DNA of 5,440 nucleotides from Candidatus Auribacterota bacterium (GTDB lineage Bacteria > Auribacterota > JAFGBW01 > JAFGJP01), in assembly GCA_016929035.1 (NCBI GenBank), contig JAFGJP010000185.1:1-5440 (forward strand), read 5' to 3'. Shown one piece after another: positions 1 through 5,044 of the stretch. A model generated the notes under the pieces. The model was given only the letters and a program-made list of their open reading frames with translations, was not told where the DNA came from and made no database searches. The stretch's first letter is position 1. Each line of letters starts with the position of its first letter. A program made the position numbers and the translations under genes.

Positions 1-129
1 GTGCTGCAAAGGCGCAAAGATCTCAGATCGCAATCCTGAGGATCGAAGGATGTCTCTGATCTCGATAGCATAATTGGTTATGGCATCTCCGACGGTTGCT
101 CCGGCTATGAGTTGATGTATTTCTTTCAT
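1..129 (-). CDS. Glycosyltransferase, N-terminal fragment (3' end beyond the left edge)
   Basis: Only the first 43 codons are in the window. They begin with an ATG at 129-127 and stay open to the edge. The fragment has the opening pattern of many GT-B fold (family 4-like) glycosyltransferases from surface-polysaccharide clusters: a first beta strand ending in His-Gln (residues 5-6), a Gly-Asp-Ala-Ile turn (14-17), an amphipathic helix with Ile-Arg-Asp-Ile-Leu-Arg, then Gly-Leu-Arg-Ser-Glu-Ile-Phe-Ala leading into the second strand. Such enzymes transfer a sugar from a nucleotide-sugar donor to a growing glycan at the inner face of the cytoplasmic membrane. An AGGAG at 144-140 lies 10 bases before the ATG, slightly far but usable. 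The gene follows the wzt cluster in the same direction, which suits a role in building the exported glycan. The family call rests on the N-terminus alone, so donor and acceptor are unknown. Confidence 0.72.
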   Translation of the reverse strand, partial: MKEIHQLIAGATVGDAITNYAIEIRDILRSSGLRSEIFAPLQH

Positions 130-324
130 ATCACCAAGGCTCCTGATGATTTGGCGTTCTGTTTTACCTTCGTGTCTCTTTTCGTTTATCTCTGGGAAAC
201 GGCCTTTTCGCCGCAGGCGGATCCCGCGATGTTCTCTTTTTGTCCTGTTACTGTGTAGCAGTCTTACAGGGGGTTGAGCTTATGATTATCTGAGCAACAG
301 CGCTCCTGGATTTTTCTTGATTTC
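130..324. other. 195-base gap between the 148-residue gene and the glycosyltransferase
   Basis: I see no convincing gene, terminator or promoter here. On the minus strand the glycosyltransferase reading frame stays open backwards from its ATG to a stop at 282-280, about 50 codons. That stretch contains no ATG, GTG or TTG and translates to a very Arg/Lys-rich sequence, so it is more likely leader or spacer than coding. Small GC-rich self-complementary bits, such as CGCC-gca-GGCG near 208-218, are too short to call a terminator. Whether the glycosyltransferase is co-transcribed with wzt cannot be decided from this. Confidence 0.4.
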
Positions 325-771
325 TTATTTCTTGCTTCTCTCTTTTATTTCTTTTCTCAGCTCTTCGATCTCGGCATCAAACTTTTTATTAATAGCATTC
401 ACCGTATTGGCTATCTGCACATTAAATTCTCTTTGCTGCGACCAGAGCCGGTACGTATAGAACTTGAGAAGCTTCCAAATGATTTTCTTCAGAAGAAGAG
501 CCGGTTTTCCAAGCGTTCCGCCCTTGCTGACGATTTCCCAGTCATTGATATCAATGGCCCATGTGCTTTTAATAGCCTTTAAATAATATTCCAAAAAATC
601 TTTTTCATCCTCGATATCCATAAGTTCAAGCGTATGGATTTTTGCCAGATTGTATTTGTCATAGATCCCCGCTTTTTCCTTTTCCTCTATCCGCTTCCGA
701 ATCTCGTTCATGATAGATTCTGTGTCGACTCGTGCAGAAGGGATATCAAAAAGAGCTTCTGAATTTTTCAT
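325..771 (-). CDS. Hypothetical protein with amphipathic segment and C-terminal coiled coil, surface-glycan cluster type
   Basis: The protein is 148 residues and I cannot assign it an enzyme family. Residues 20-35 are a charged helix (Ile-Arg-Lys-Arg-Ile-Glu-Glu-Lys). Residues 84-112 run Gly-Gly-Thr-Leu-Gly-Lys-Pro into a basic, aromatic-rich amphipathic helix (Lys-Lys-Ile-Ile-Trp-Lys-Leu-Leu-Lys-Phe-Tyr). Residues 112-122 hold a Gln-x-x-x-Phe-Asn motif, and 125-148 form a Lys/Glu-rich coiled coil. From memory, this LGK/basic-helix/QxxFN pattern occurs as an extra segment beside methyltransferase or glycosyltransferase domains in O-antigen-type clusters; here it stands alone with no catalytic domain. 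There is no signal peptide and no clear membrane span, though the amphipathic helix could lie on the inner membrane. The ATG is well supported: GAGGAG at 785-780, 8 bases upstream, lies within the last codons of wzt, and the two genes are 3 bases apart. They are therefore co-transcribed and probably translationally coupled. A scaffold role is inference only. Confidence 0.75.
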   Translation of the reverse strand: MKNSEALFDIPSARVDTESIMNEIRKRIEEKEKAGIYDKYNLAKIHTLELMDIEDEKDFLEYYLKAIKSTWAIDINDWEIVSKGGTLGKPALLLKKIIWKLLKFYTYRLWSQQREFNVQIANTVNAINKKFDAEIEELRKEIKERSKK

Positions 772-774
772 AGC

Positions 775-1956
775 TTATTCTCCTCTTTCAAATTTGACCG
801 GCATGTAGACTGTTCCTTCTTCTTCTCCGGAAAGGGCAATGCGGAACTCAAGAAAATTATCTTTCCTGTGATACTGTCGTTTGTGATCCGGCGAATGGCA
901 GGCGACGGAGAGGTGGTAGACGCCTCTTTGGAGGTTCAGCGATTCGATTTTTACGTTCACGCATCCGCGTCCTGAAATTGTTCCGACAAGCTGTTCACGC
1001 AGCTGTGTGTTCGTGCCCAGAACGATTTTCCCCTGGCTGTCGGAAAGGCTGAAGCCGAAAACAGGATCCTTGATGACGCTCTGGGCGAAGTAGTGCATCT
1101 CGATAATAAGCGGTCTGCCCGGAAAGAATTCTTCCCGGACGTTTCCTTTATTGTCTTTCAGAAAAATATTTTCAAAGATGACTTCCCGGGTCCCGTAGTC
1201 CTTTACCGTTATCTGGCCTTTTTGATAAATTCCGAAATTCTTATACTCATCGACAACAAGAGAAGGGTCGCCGAGGTTCATGACCTTGCCGGAATCAAGA
1301 TAAAGGATCCTGTCGCTGATCCTCTTGATGGTTTCCAGGTCGTGAGAGACGATAAGCATGGTCTTGCCCCGCGCCTTGAAACTTTCGACCTTGGCCAGTG
1401 ACTTTTTACGGAATTCTTCATCGCCAACAGAAATGATCTCATCCATGAGAAGGATGTCGGGGTCGACTTCAACGGCGATGGCAAAGCCAAGCCGAACGTA
1501 CATTCCTGAAGAGTAGAACTTTACAGGCGAGTCGATAAAAGGCACGATCCCGGAAAAGTCGACGATGGCGTCGAATTTGCGGTTGATATCTTTTTTGCTG
1601 AGTCCTAGGATCGAGCCGTTCAGATAGATGTTCTCGCGCCCGGTAAGGTCAGGATGAAACCCGGCGCCAAGCTCGAGAAGAGAAGACAGCCGTCCGCCTA
1701 TCTGAACCTCGCCTTCTGTCGGCTGCGTTGTCTGCGCTATCAGGCTGAGAAGCGTGCTTTTCCCGGCTCCGTTAGGCCCGATGATCCCGAGTGTCTCGCC
1801 TTCCTTTGCGGAAAAGTTGACATCCTTGAGAGCCCAGAATTTTTCCTTCTGAACGGTGTTCCGGAAAAGGCTGAGCACCGTTGCCTTGAGCGATTTCTGG
1901 ACAGCATGCCTGCGGGTGTACTGCTTGCCGAGATTGTGAACATGTATTCTTTCCAT
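775..1956 (-). CDS. wzt: Wzt-type ABC transporter ATP-binding protein (polysaccharide export) with C-terminal substrate-recognition domain
   Basis: This is the ATPase of a Wzm/Wzt-type exporter, which drives a lipid-linked polysaccharide (O-antigen or similar) across the inner membrane. The following numbering counts from a TTG at 1965. Walker A GPNGAGKST is at 63-71. The ELGAGFHPDLTGREN stretch typical of the Wzt/TagH group is at 98-112. The degenerate signature YSSGM is at 151-155, Walker B ILLMDE with catalytic Glu at 171-176, the D-loop SVGD at 179-182, and the switch His in SHD at 208. Residues from about 250 to 393 are a beta-rich Wzt_C-like domain (FFPGRP, then FGFSLSDSQGKIVLGTNT), which in characterised Wzt proteins binds the glycan terminus. 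All ATPase residues are intact. Two starts are possible: TTG at 1965, overlapping the queD stop as TTGA, or ATG at 1956 (393 residues), 5 bases past that stop. Neither has a good Shine-Dalgarno, so translation probably depends on queD. I prefer the ATG because Met-Glu-Arg-Ile-His-Val matches the usual family start. No wzm is adjacent. Confidence 0.93.
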   Translation of the reverse strand: MERIHVHNLGKQYTRRHAVQKSLKATVLSLFRNTVQKEKFWALKDVNFSAKEGETLGIIGPNGAGKSTLLSLIAQTTQPTEGEVQIGGRLSSLLELGAGFHPDLTGRENIYLNGSILGLSKKDINRKFDAIVDFSGIVPFIDSPVKFYSSGMYVRLGFAIAVEVDPDILLMDEIISVGDEEFRKKSLAKVESFKARGKTMLIVSHDLETIKRISDRILYLDSGKVMNLGDPSLVVDEYKNFGIYQKGQITVKDYGTREVIFENIFLKDNKGNVREEFFPGRPLIIEMHYFAQSVIKDPVFGFSLSDSQGKIVLGTNTQLREQLVGTISGRGCVNVKIESLNLQRGVYHLSVACHSPDHKRQYHRKDNFLEFRIALSGEEEGTVYMPVKFERGE

Positions 1957-1961
1957 AGGAT

Positions 1962-2321
1962 TCAAAAAAAGGTTATGGTTGCATAGCTAGTGGGCGACTC
2001 ATAGACTCTTATCTTCGATATATGAGCAAGATGCGGCTTGAGCTCCCTGTATATCCATAGCCCGATATTCTCGGCCGTGGGCTGTTCAATGAAATCGTTG
2101 AGGTACGAATGGTCGAGCCGGTTTCTTACGCAATGGTCGATTATTTTTTTCATGTCGGTAAAATCATGAACCATGCCGTCATCTTTCAGCTCTTCTGTTA
2201 CCGTAACCTGCACTTTCCACGTATGGCCGTGCAGGGTCTCGCATTTGCTCTTTGTCTTTTCCAGCCTGTGGGCCGCGTCAAAAAAAAACTCCTTTGTAAT
2301 AGAGATAGACTGATAGTCCAT
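1962..2321 (-). CDS. queD: 6-pyruvoyl tetrahydropterin synthase / 6-carboxytetrahydropterin synthase family (QueD-like)
   Basis: The product is a small T-fold enzyme that acts on 7,8-dihydroneopterin triphosphate. In most bacteria QueD makes 6-carboxy-5,6,7,8-tetrahydropterin for the queuosine/7-deazaguanine pathway; PTPS homologues make 6-pyruvoyl-tetrahydropterin. The 119 residues match the family length. Zinc ligands are His18 (FDAAHRL) and His31 and His33 (LHGH). The catalytic Cys27 lies just before them in the KCETLHGH arrangement typical of QueD. The Asp70-His71 pair is in LDHSYLND, the PTAEN helix start is at 81-85, and the pterin-anchoring Glu108 is in VYES. The ATG at 2321 is chosen over an in-frame TTG at 2336 because GGAG lies 6 bases before the ATG, and the sequence upstream of the TTG lacks such a site. 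The stop overlaps or nearly touches wzt. No other queuosine gene (queC, queE, queF) is in the window, so QueD versus a PTPS with another role rests on motif resemblance only. Confidence 0.92.
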   Translation of the reverse strand: MDYQSISITKEFFFDAAHRLEKTKSKCETLHGHTWKVQVTVTEELKDDGMVHDFTDMKKIIDHCVRNRLDHSYLNDFIEQPTAENIGLWIYRELKPHLAHISKIRVYESPTSYATITFF

Positions 2322-2327
2322 TGTCTG

Positions 2328-2331
2328 CTCC
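2328..2331 (-). promoter_or_regulatory. Ribosome-binding site that fixes the queD start
   Basis: GGAG on the minus strand ends 6 bases before the ATG at 2321. The same bases would lie inside the coding region if the upstream TTG at 2336 were the start, which argues for the ATG. Confidence 0.6.
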
Positions 2332-2377
2332 AGCAAGCGTATTTATTGCGATGCTTAAGATTAAAAAGAAAGAGATG

Positions 2378-2395
2378 AAAAATCAATTGATTTTT
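2378..2395. repeat. 18-bp perfect palindrome in the divergent promoter region
   Basis: AAAAATCAATTGATTTTT equals its own reverse complement across 18 bases, centred between 2386 and 2387. It sits between the divergently read queD and DUF4013 genes. It places TTGATT, a fair -35 hexamer, on both strands (2387-2392 on plus, 2386-2381 on minus). It may be a regulator's operator covering both promoters, or simply an AT-rich coincidence. Confidence 0.5.
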
Positions 2396-2415
2396 TATTA
2401 TAAACTGTCTAAAAT
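2387..2415 (+). promoter_or_regulatory. Probable sigma-70-type promoter for the DUF4013-trxB pair
   Basis: TTGATT at 2387-2392 is followed after exactly 17 bases by TAAAAT at 2410-2415. This is four of six matches at -35 and five of six at -10, with ideal spacing. Transcription would begin near 2422, giving a leader of about 40 bases before the GTG at 2461. The -35 hexamer is half of the palindrome at 2378-2395. Confidence 0.6.
2397..2402 (-). promoter_or_regulatory. Possible -10 element for the queD-wzt cluster
   Basis: On the minus strand these bases read TATAAT, a perfect -10 hexamer, about 76 bases before the queD ATG. No good -35 hexamer lies 16-18 bases upstream of it. An alternative minus-strand promoter uses TTGATT at 2386-2381 with a poor TAATCT 17 bases further on. 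Either would overlap the plus-strand promoter, so the two transcripts probably compete or share control. Confidence 0.35.
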
Positions 2416-2460
2416 GTCCGTTGATTAGTCACTTGCGAATTCTAAAAAAGGAGGATCCCG

Positions 2461-3096
2461 GTGAAGGTCGATCTCAAGAAGACGCTGTCATTTCCTTTCT
2501 CTGATGAAAAATGGATAATCAAGATTCTTATCGGGGGGCTGCTGAATCCCATGATCCCGGTTCTGAATTTTTTTAGCATTGGATATTTAATGCGCATACT
2601 CAAAAATGTGGTTGAAGGCAAAGAACCCTCGCTGCCGGAGTGGACAGACTGGGAAAATCTTTTCAAGGAGGGAGCTTTCGGGTTCCTCATAATTTTGATT
2701 TACGCCGTGTGCGTCTTTACTGTTTTTTCTATAATCAACATGATCCTTTCCTGCATAGCCATTATTATCGTTCCTCTGGAAACAATATTCTGGTGTGTCG
2801 TTTTTCCGTTGTGGACCTATCTTTCAATAATAAAATATATGCAGACAAATGATTTAAAGGCGGCCTTTGATTTTCAGGGGATATTTAATATTATTAAAAG
2901 CAACATCAACGATTATTCCATTACAGCTTTGCTGGTCGGGCTCATTATTTTCCTGTGCAGCATGCTTTGCTGTGTGTTGCTTCCCGTTTTTTATGGACAG
3001 CTTGTGGCCGTGGTCGCTTTTGGTTCGCTCTATCATCTGACCGTACAGCCGGCGAAAGAAGAAGCGGAAAAACCTGAAGGAACAGCTGCCGAATAA
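2461..3096 (+). CDS. DUF4013 family multi-pass membrane protein
   Basis: The 211-residue protein matches the DUF4013 pattern: an N-terminal FPFSDEKWIIKILIGG stretch (11-26), then Asn-Pro-(x)-Ile-Pro-Val-Leu-Asn-Phe (29-37), Gly-Tyr-Leu-Met-Arg (41-45) and the acidic Leu-Pro-Glu-Trp-Thr-Asp-Trp (58-64). Hydrophobic segments at about 20-45, 73-100, 98-125, 155-177 and 178-195 predict four or five membrane spans in the cytoplasmic membrane. The C-terminal tail (197-211) is hydrophilic and Glu/Lys/Pro-rich. The family has no established biochemical role and I do not assign one. The start is GTG, supported by AGGAGG at 2449-2454 with a 6-base spacer, one of the strongest ribosome-binding sites in the window. 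trxB follows after 14 bases, so the two are probably one transcript; nothing in the protein suggests a redox role (no CxxC pair). Confidence 0.88.
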   Translation: MKVDLKKTLSFPFSDEKWIIKILIGGLLNPMIPVLNFFSIGYLMRILKNVVEGKEPSLPEWTDWENLFKEGAFGFLIILIYAVCVFTVFSIINMILSCIAIIIVPLETIFWCVVFPLWTYLSIIKYMQTNDLKAAFDFQGIFNIIKSNINDYSITALLVGLIIFLCSMLCCVLLPVFYGQLVAVVAFGSLYHLTVQPAKEEAEKPEGTAAE

Positions 3097-3110
3097 GCCG
3101 GTATCTTAAC

Positions 3111-4028
3111 ATGACCTACGATGTGGCCATAATCGGCGGAGGCCCGGCCGGGCTGACCGCAGCTCTTTATGCTTCCCGCTCAAGGCTGAGAACCGTTGTC
3201 CTTGAAAAGATTTCTCCCGGAGGGCAGATCGCCCTTACTGACTGCATTGAAAATTATCCTGGAGTCCCTAAGATGTCTGGGTATGAATTGACGCAGGTGA
3301 TGGAGAAGCAGGCCAAAGAGTTCGGAGCTGAGATAAGGCTTTTTGAAGTCTTAGAGCTGAGGAAAAATCAGAAAGGACTTTTTGAGGTTGTTGGAGACAG
3401 GGAAACGGTCACTTCAAAAACGGTCATTGCGGCAACCGGTGCGGCGCCCAGAAAGCTTGGAGTTGAAGGAGAAGAGGCCTTTATCTCGAGAGGCGTCTCT
3501 TATTGTGCTGTATGCGATGGAGCGTTCTATAAAAATAAAACGGTCGCTGTTGTGGGGGGAGGCAATACAGCTGTTGAAGAGGCCGTTTATCTCACAAAAT
3601 TCGTCAGGAGAGTCTATGTTATTCACAGGCGGGACGTTCTCAGAGCTGTTAAGATTGTTCAGGAAAGGGCGTTTGCCAGTGAAAAGATCGAGTTTGTCTG
3701 GAACAGCATCGTTGAAAAGATCAAGGGACAGGACAAAGTATCGGCTCTTGAGATCAGGAACAAGGAATCGGGGAAGTCATTCGATCTTCCTGTTGACGGG
3801 GTCTTTATTTATGTTGGTATGAATCCGGCCGGAGATATCTTTCAGCCTTTTGTTGAACTGACAGATAAAGGATTTATTGTTACAGATAAAAATATGATGA
3901 CCAGAACTCCCGGTCTTTTTGCCGCAGGAGATGTTCGTGATAAAACTGTCTGGCAGGTCTCTGTCGCTGTCGGTGATGGAACTCTGGCTGCCCTTATGGC
4001 TGAAAAATACGTTACGGAAATCACGTAA
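3111..4028 (+). CDS. trxB: Thioredoxin-disulfide reductase
   Basis: This cytoplasmic flavoenzyme passes electrons from NAD(P)H through FAD and a redox-active disulfide to thioredoxin. At 305 residues it has the low-molecular-weight bacterial length. The FAD-binding Rossmann motif IGGGPAG is at 8-14, PGGQI at 36-40 and ENYPG at 47-51. The redox pair is Cys132 and Cys135 in CAVCDG. The second nucleotide site, GGGNTA, is at 149-154, followed by HRRDVLRA at 172-179, whose arginines normally bind the NADPH 2'-phosphate, so NADPH is the expected donor. The C-terminal FAD motif GLFAAGDV is at 268-275. One oddity is that the usual Arg-Gln near the flavin (as in RQ-x-x-TA) is Trp281-Gln282 here. The ATG has no obvious Shine-Dalgarno; it lies 14 bases after the DUF4013 stop, so translation is probably coupled. 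No thioredoxin gene is in the window. Confidence 0.95.
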   Translation: MTYDVAIIGGGPAGLTAALYASRSRLRTVVLEKISPGGQIALTDCIENYPGVPKMSGYELTQVMEKQAKEFGAEIRLFEVLELRKNQKGLFEVVGDRETVTSKTVIAATGAAPRKLGVEGEEAFISRGVSYCAVCDGAFYKNKTVAVVGGGNTAVEEAVYLTKFVRRVYVIHRRDVLRAVKIVQERAFASEKIEFVWNSIVEKIKGQDKVSALEIRNKESGKSFDLPVDGVFIYVGMNPAGDIFQPFVELTDKGFIVTDKNMMTRTPGLFAAGDVRDKTVWQVSVAVGDGTLAALMAEKYVTEIT

Positions 4029-4247
4029 AGAACTTTTTGCAGCGTTTTATTTGCCTTATTGCAATATCTTATGAAAAATTTGGGCAGAACGGATATTTAA
4101 AATTTTATCGGATAATTAAGACATAATTTTTTTTTGATTTATACTGTTAAAAAATCTTGACTTTGCGTGAAAAAAGAATTAACTTTAATTTCCACTAACA
4201 TAAGAAAAACCTAGGGCCAGAGTAACAAAAACTGAAAGGAGAATACA
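4029..4247. other. AT-rich intergenic region between trxB and the DUF2934 gene
   Basis: This 219-base region is clearly richer in A and T than the genes around it, with runs such as nine T near 4128-4136. I see no strong hairpin followed by a U-tract behind trxB; a short TTGC...GCAA pairing near 4036-4065 is too weak to call. The region holds the probable promoter at 4157-4185 and, at its end, an AAAGGAG ribosome-binding site (4235-4241). No coding frame with a plausible start is evident. Confidence 0.5.
4157..4185 (+). promoter_or_regulatory. Probable promoter for the DUF2934 gene
   Basis: TTGACT at 4157-4162 matches the -35 consensus at five of six positions. TAACTT lies 17 bases on, at 4180-4185, but matches -10 at only three positions. 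The site is 62 bases before the ATG in a non-coding AT-rich stretch, which supports separate transcription of the small gene. The weak -10 keeps confidence moderate. Confidence 0.45.
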
Positions 4248-4475
4248 ATGGCTAAAATGGTAAAAAAGGTTGTAAAAAAGAAAGAGGGCGAATCGTCTTT
4301 AAAAAGGACGACGGCTACAAGAAAGGTTACATTGTCAGAAAGCGAACTTCAATCTCTGATTGAGAAAAGAGCCTATGAGATTTTCCTTGAAAGAGGCTGC
4401 ACTCACGGGGATAACGAAGGGGACTGGTACAGGGCGGAAAGGGAAGTCAGGAATAAGTACAAGATCAAGAATTAA
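4248..4475 (+). CDS. Small DUF2934 domain protein
   Basis: The 75-residue protein has a Lys-rich basic N-terminus (about 1-28, with Lys-Lys-Val-Val-Lys-Lys-Lys) and a DUF2934-like domain at about 35-70. The domain shows IEKRAYEIFLERG (38-50), then His-Gly-Asp (53-55), Asp-Trp (59-60) and Ala-Glu-Arg-Glu-Val (63-67), the usual helix-turn-helix-like spacing of this short family. No biochemical function is known to me for the family; proteins of this type are often predicted cytoplasmic and charged. The basic tail could contact nucleic acid, but that is speculation. The start is well supported by AAAGGAG at 4235-4241 with a 6-base spacer. It appears monocistronic, with its own likely promoter upstream and a strong hairpin 15 bases after the stop. 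Confidence 0.85.
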   Translation: MAKMVKKVVKKKEGESSLKRTTATRKVTLSESELQSLIEKRAYEIFLERGCTHGDNEGDWYRAEREVRNKYKIKN

Positions 4476-4489
4476 GTAACAGATCGGAT

Positions 4490-4536
4490 TACAGACAAAG
4501 GAAGCAGGGAATACCACCCTGCTTCCTTTGTCTGTA
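4490..4536. terminator. 20-bp perfect hairpin between convergent genes, probable bidirectional terminator
   Basis: Arms 4490-4509 and 4517-4536 are perfectly complementary over 20 bases around a 7-base loop. A U-G pair can extend the stem by one on the plus transcript. It lies 15 bases after the DUF2934 stop and 28 bases from the stop of the convergent gene at 4565, the right place to end both transcripts. Neither side carries a U-tract, so it is not a textbook intrinsic terminator; RNA-end protection or a dispersed repeat unit are alternatives. Confidence 0.6.
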
Positions 4537-4564
4537 GGGATAAGTTGAGGTTACTGCTTTCAGC

Positions 4565-5032
4565 TCAGGATGTTTTTTCAATGTTTTTCTCCGGCACGCG
4601 GAGGGGATTTGCCTGTTCGATCTTTTCTAAGAGCTTGTATATGAACAAGTTCCTTTTTTTTCGCCTTTTTTTCAAAAGGATAGTCATCTTTTTCTTAAGA
4701 GAGACAATGTTCATGATTTCAAGCTTTTTGATGAACATCAAATACAGGAAAAGGAGCATGTTAAAAAAACCGATGCCAACGATAATGAACCTTGCCGTGT
4801 TCTCAAAAAGGAAACCGATAGAGAACGGCAGTATTCCGAGGAAAAACAGAAAAAAGAGCATGGACCAGTAGATCCTTTTATGGATGGTGATGTAAAGGAT
4901 GTCATCATAAAAGATCCGGTCCTTTTTTACCACGTAGCTGATTGTCGTTTCCCTTTCGATGTAATCGTCTTGAAGAAAAACTTTGTTTCTTGAATTAAGA
5001 CCGGAAAATTTTATTACGGGCTTTTTTTTCAT
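4565..5032 (-). CDS. Hypothetical two-helix membrane protein
   Basis: The protein is 155 residues from the ATG at 5032 and I do not recognise a named family. Residues 15-52 look like beta strands (VFLQDDYIERETTISYVV, then DRIFYDDILYITIH), an arrangement reminiscent of bacterial PH-like membrane domains. Two hydrophobic spans follow at about 55-78 and 81-103 with a very short loop, so they form a hairpin. The C-terminal part (104-155) is strongly basic, with Lys-Lys-Arg-Arg-Lys-Lys-Arg at 121-127, and by the positive-inside rule should face the cytoplasm. An in-frame TTG two codons upstream is unlikely to be the start: AAGGA at 5046-5042 is 9 bases before the ATG but only 3 before the TTG. That ribosome site overlaps the stop codon of the upstream zinc-ribbon gene, so the pair is probably co-translated. 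It converges on the DUF2934 gene. Confidence 0.72.
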   Translation of the reverse strand: MKKKPVIKFSGLNSRNKVFLQDDYIERETTISYVVKKDRIFYDDILYITIHKRIYWSMLFFLFFLGILPFSIGFLFENTARFIIVGIGFFNMLLFLYLMFIKKLEIMNIVSLKKKMTILLKKRRKKRNLFIYKLLEKIEQANPLRVPEKNIEKTS

Positions 5033-5044
5033 GAACAATTTTCC

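Noticed and set aside
1093..1401. Plus-strand 102-codon frame
   Set aside because: It lies opposite the wzt coding region, whose ATPase and C-terminal motifs are intact; it has no recognisable domain.
1654..1986. Plus-strand 110-codon frame
   Set aside because: Antisense shadow of the Walker A half of wzt.
3382..3822. Plus-strand 146-codon frame
   Set aside because: Out-of-frame shadow inside trxB, Arg/Ser/Leu-rich and without motifs.
4036..4065. Possible trxB terminator (TTGC...GCAA)
   Set aside because: The stem is only about 5 bp with a long loop and no T-run follows directly.
4545..4871. Plus-strand 108-codon frame opposite the two-helix membrane gene
   Set aside because: The minus-strand frame has a ribosome site, membrane spans and a sensible neighbour; the plus frame is Lys/Phe-rich shadow sequence that starts right after the hairpin with no ribosome site.
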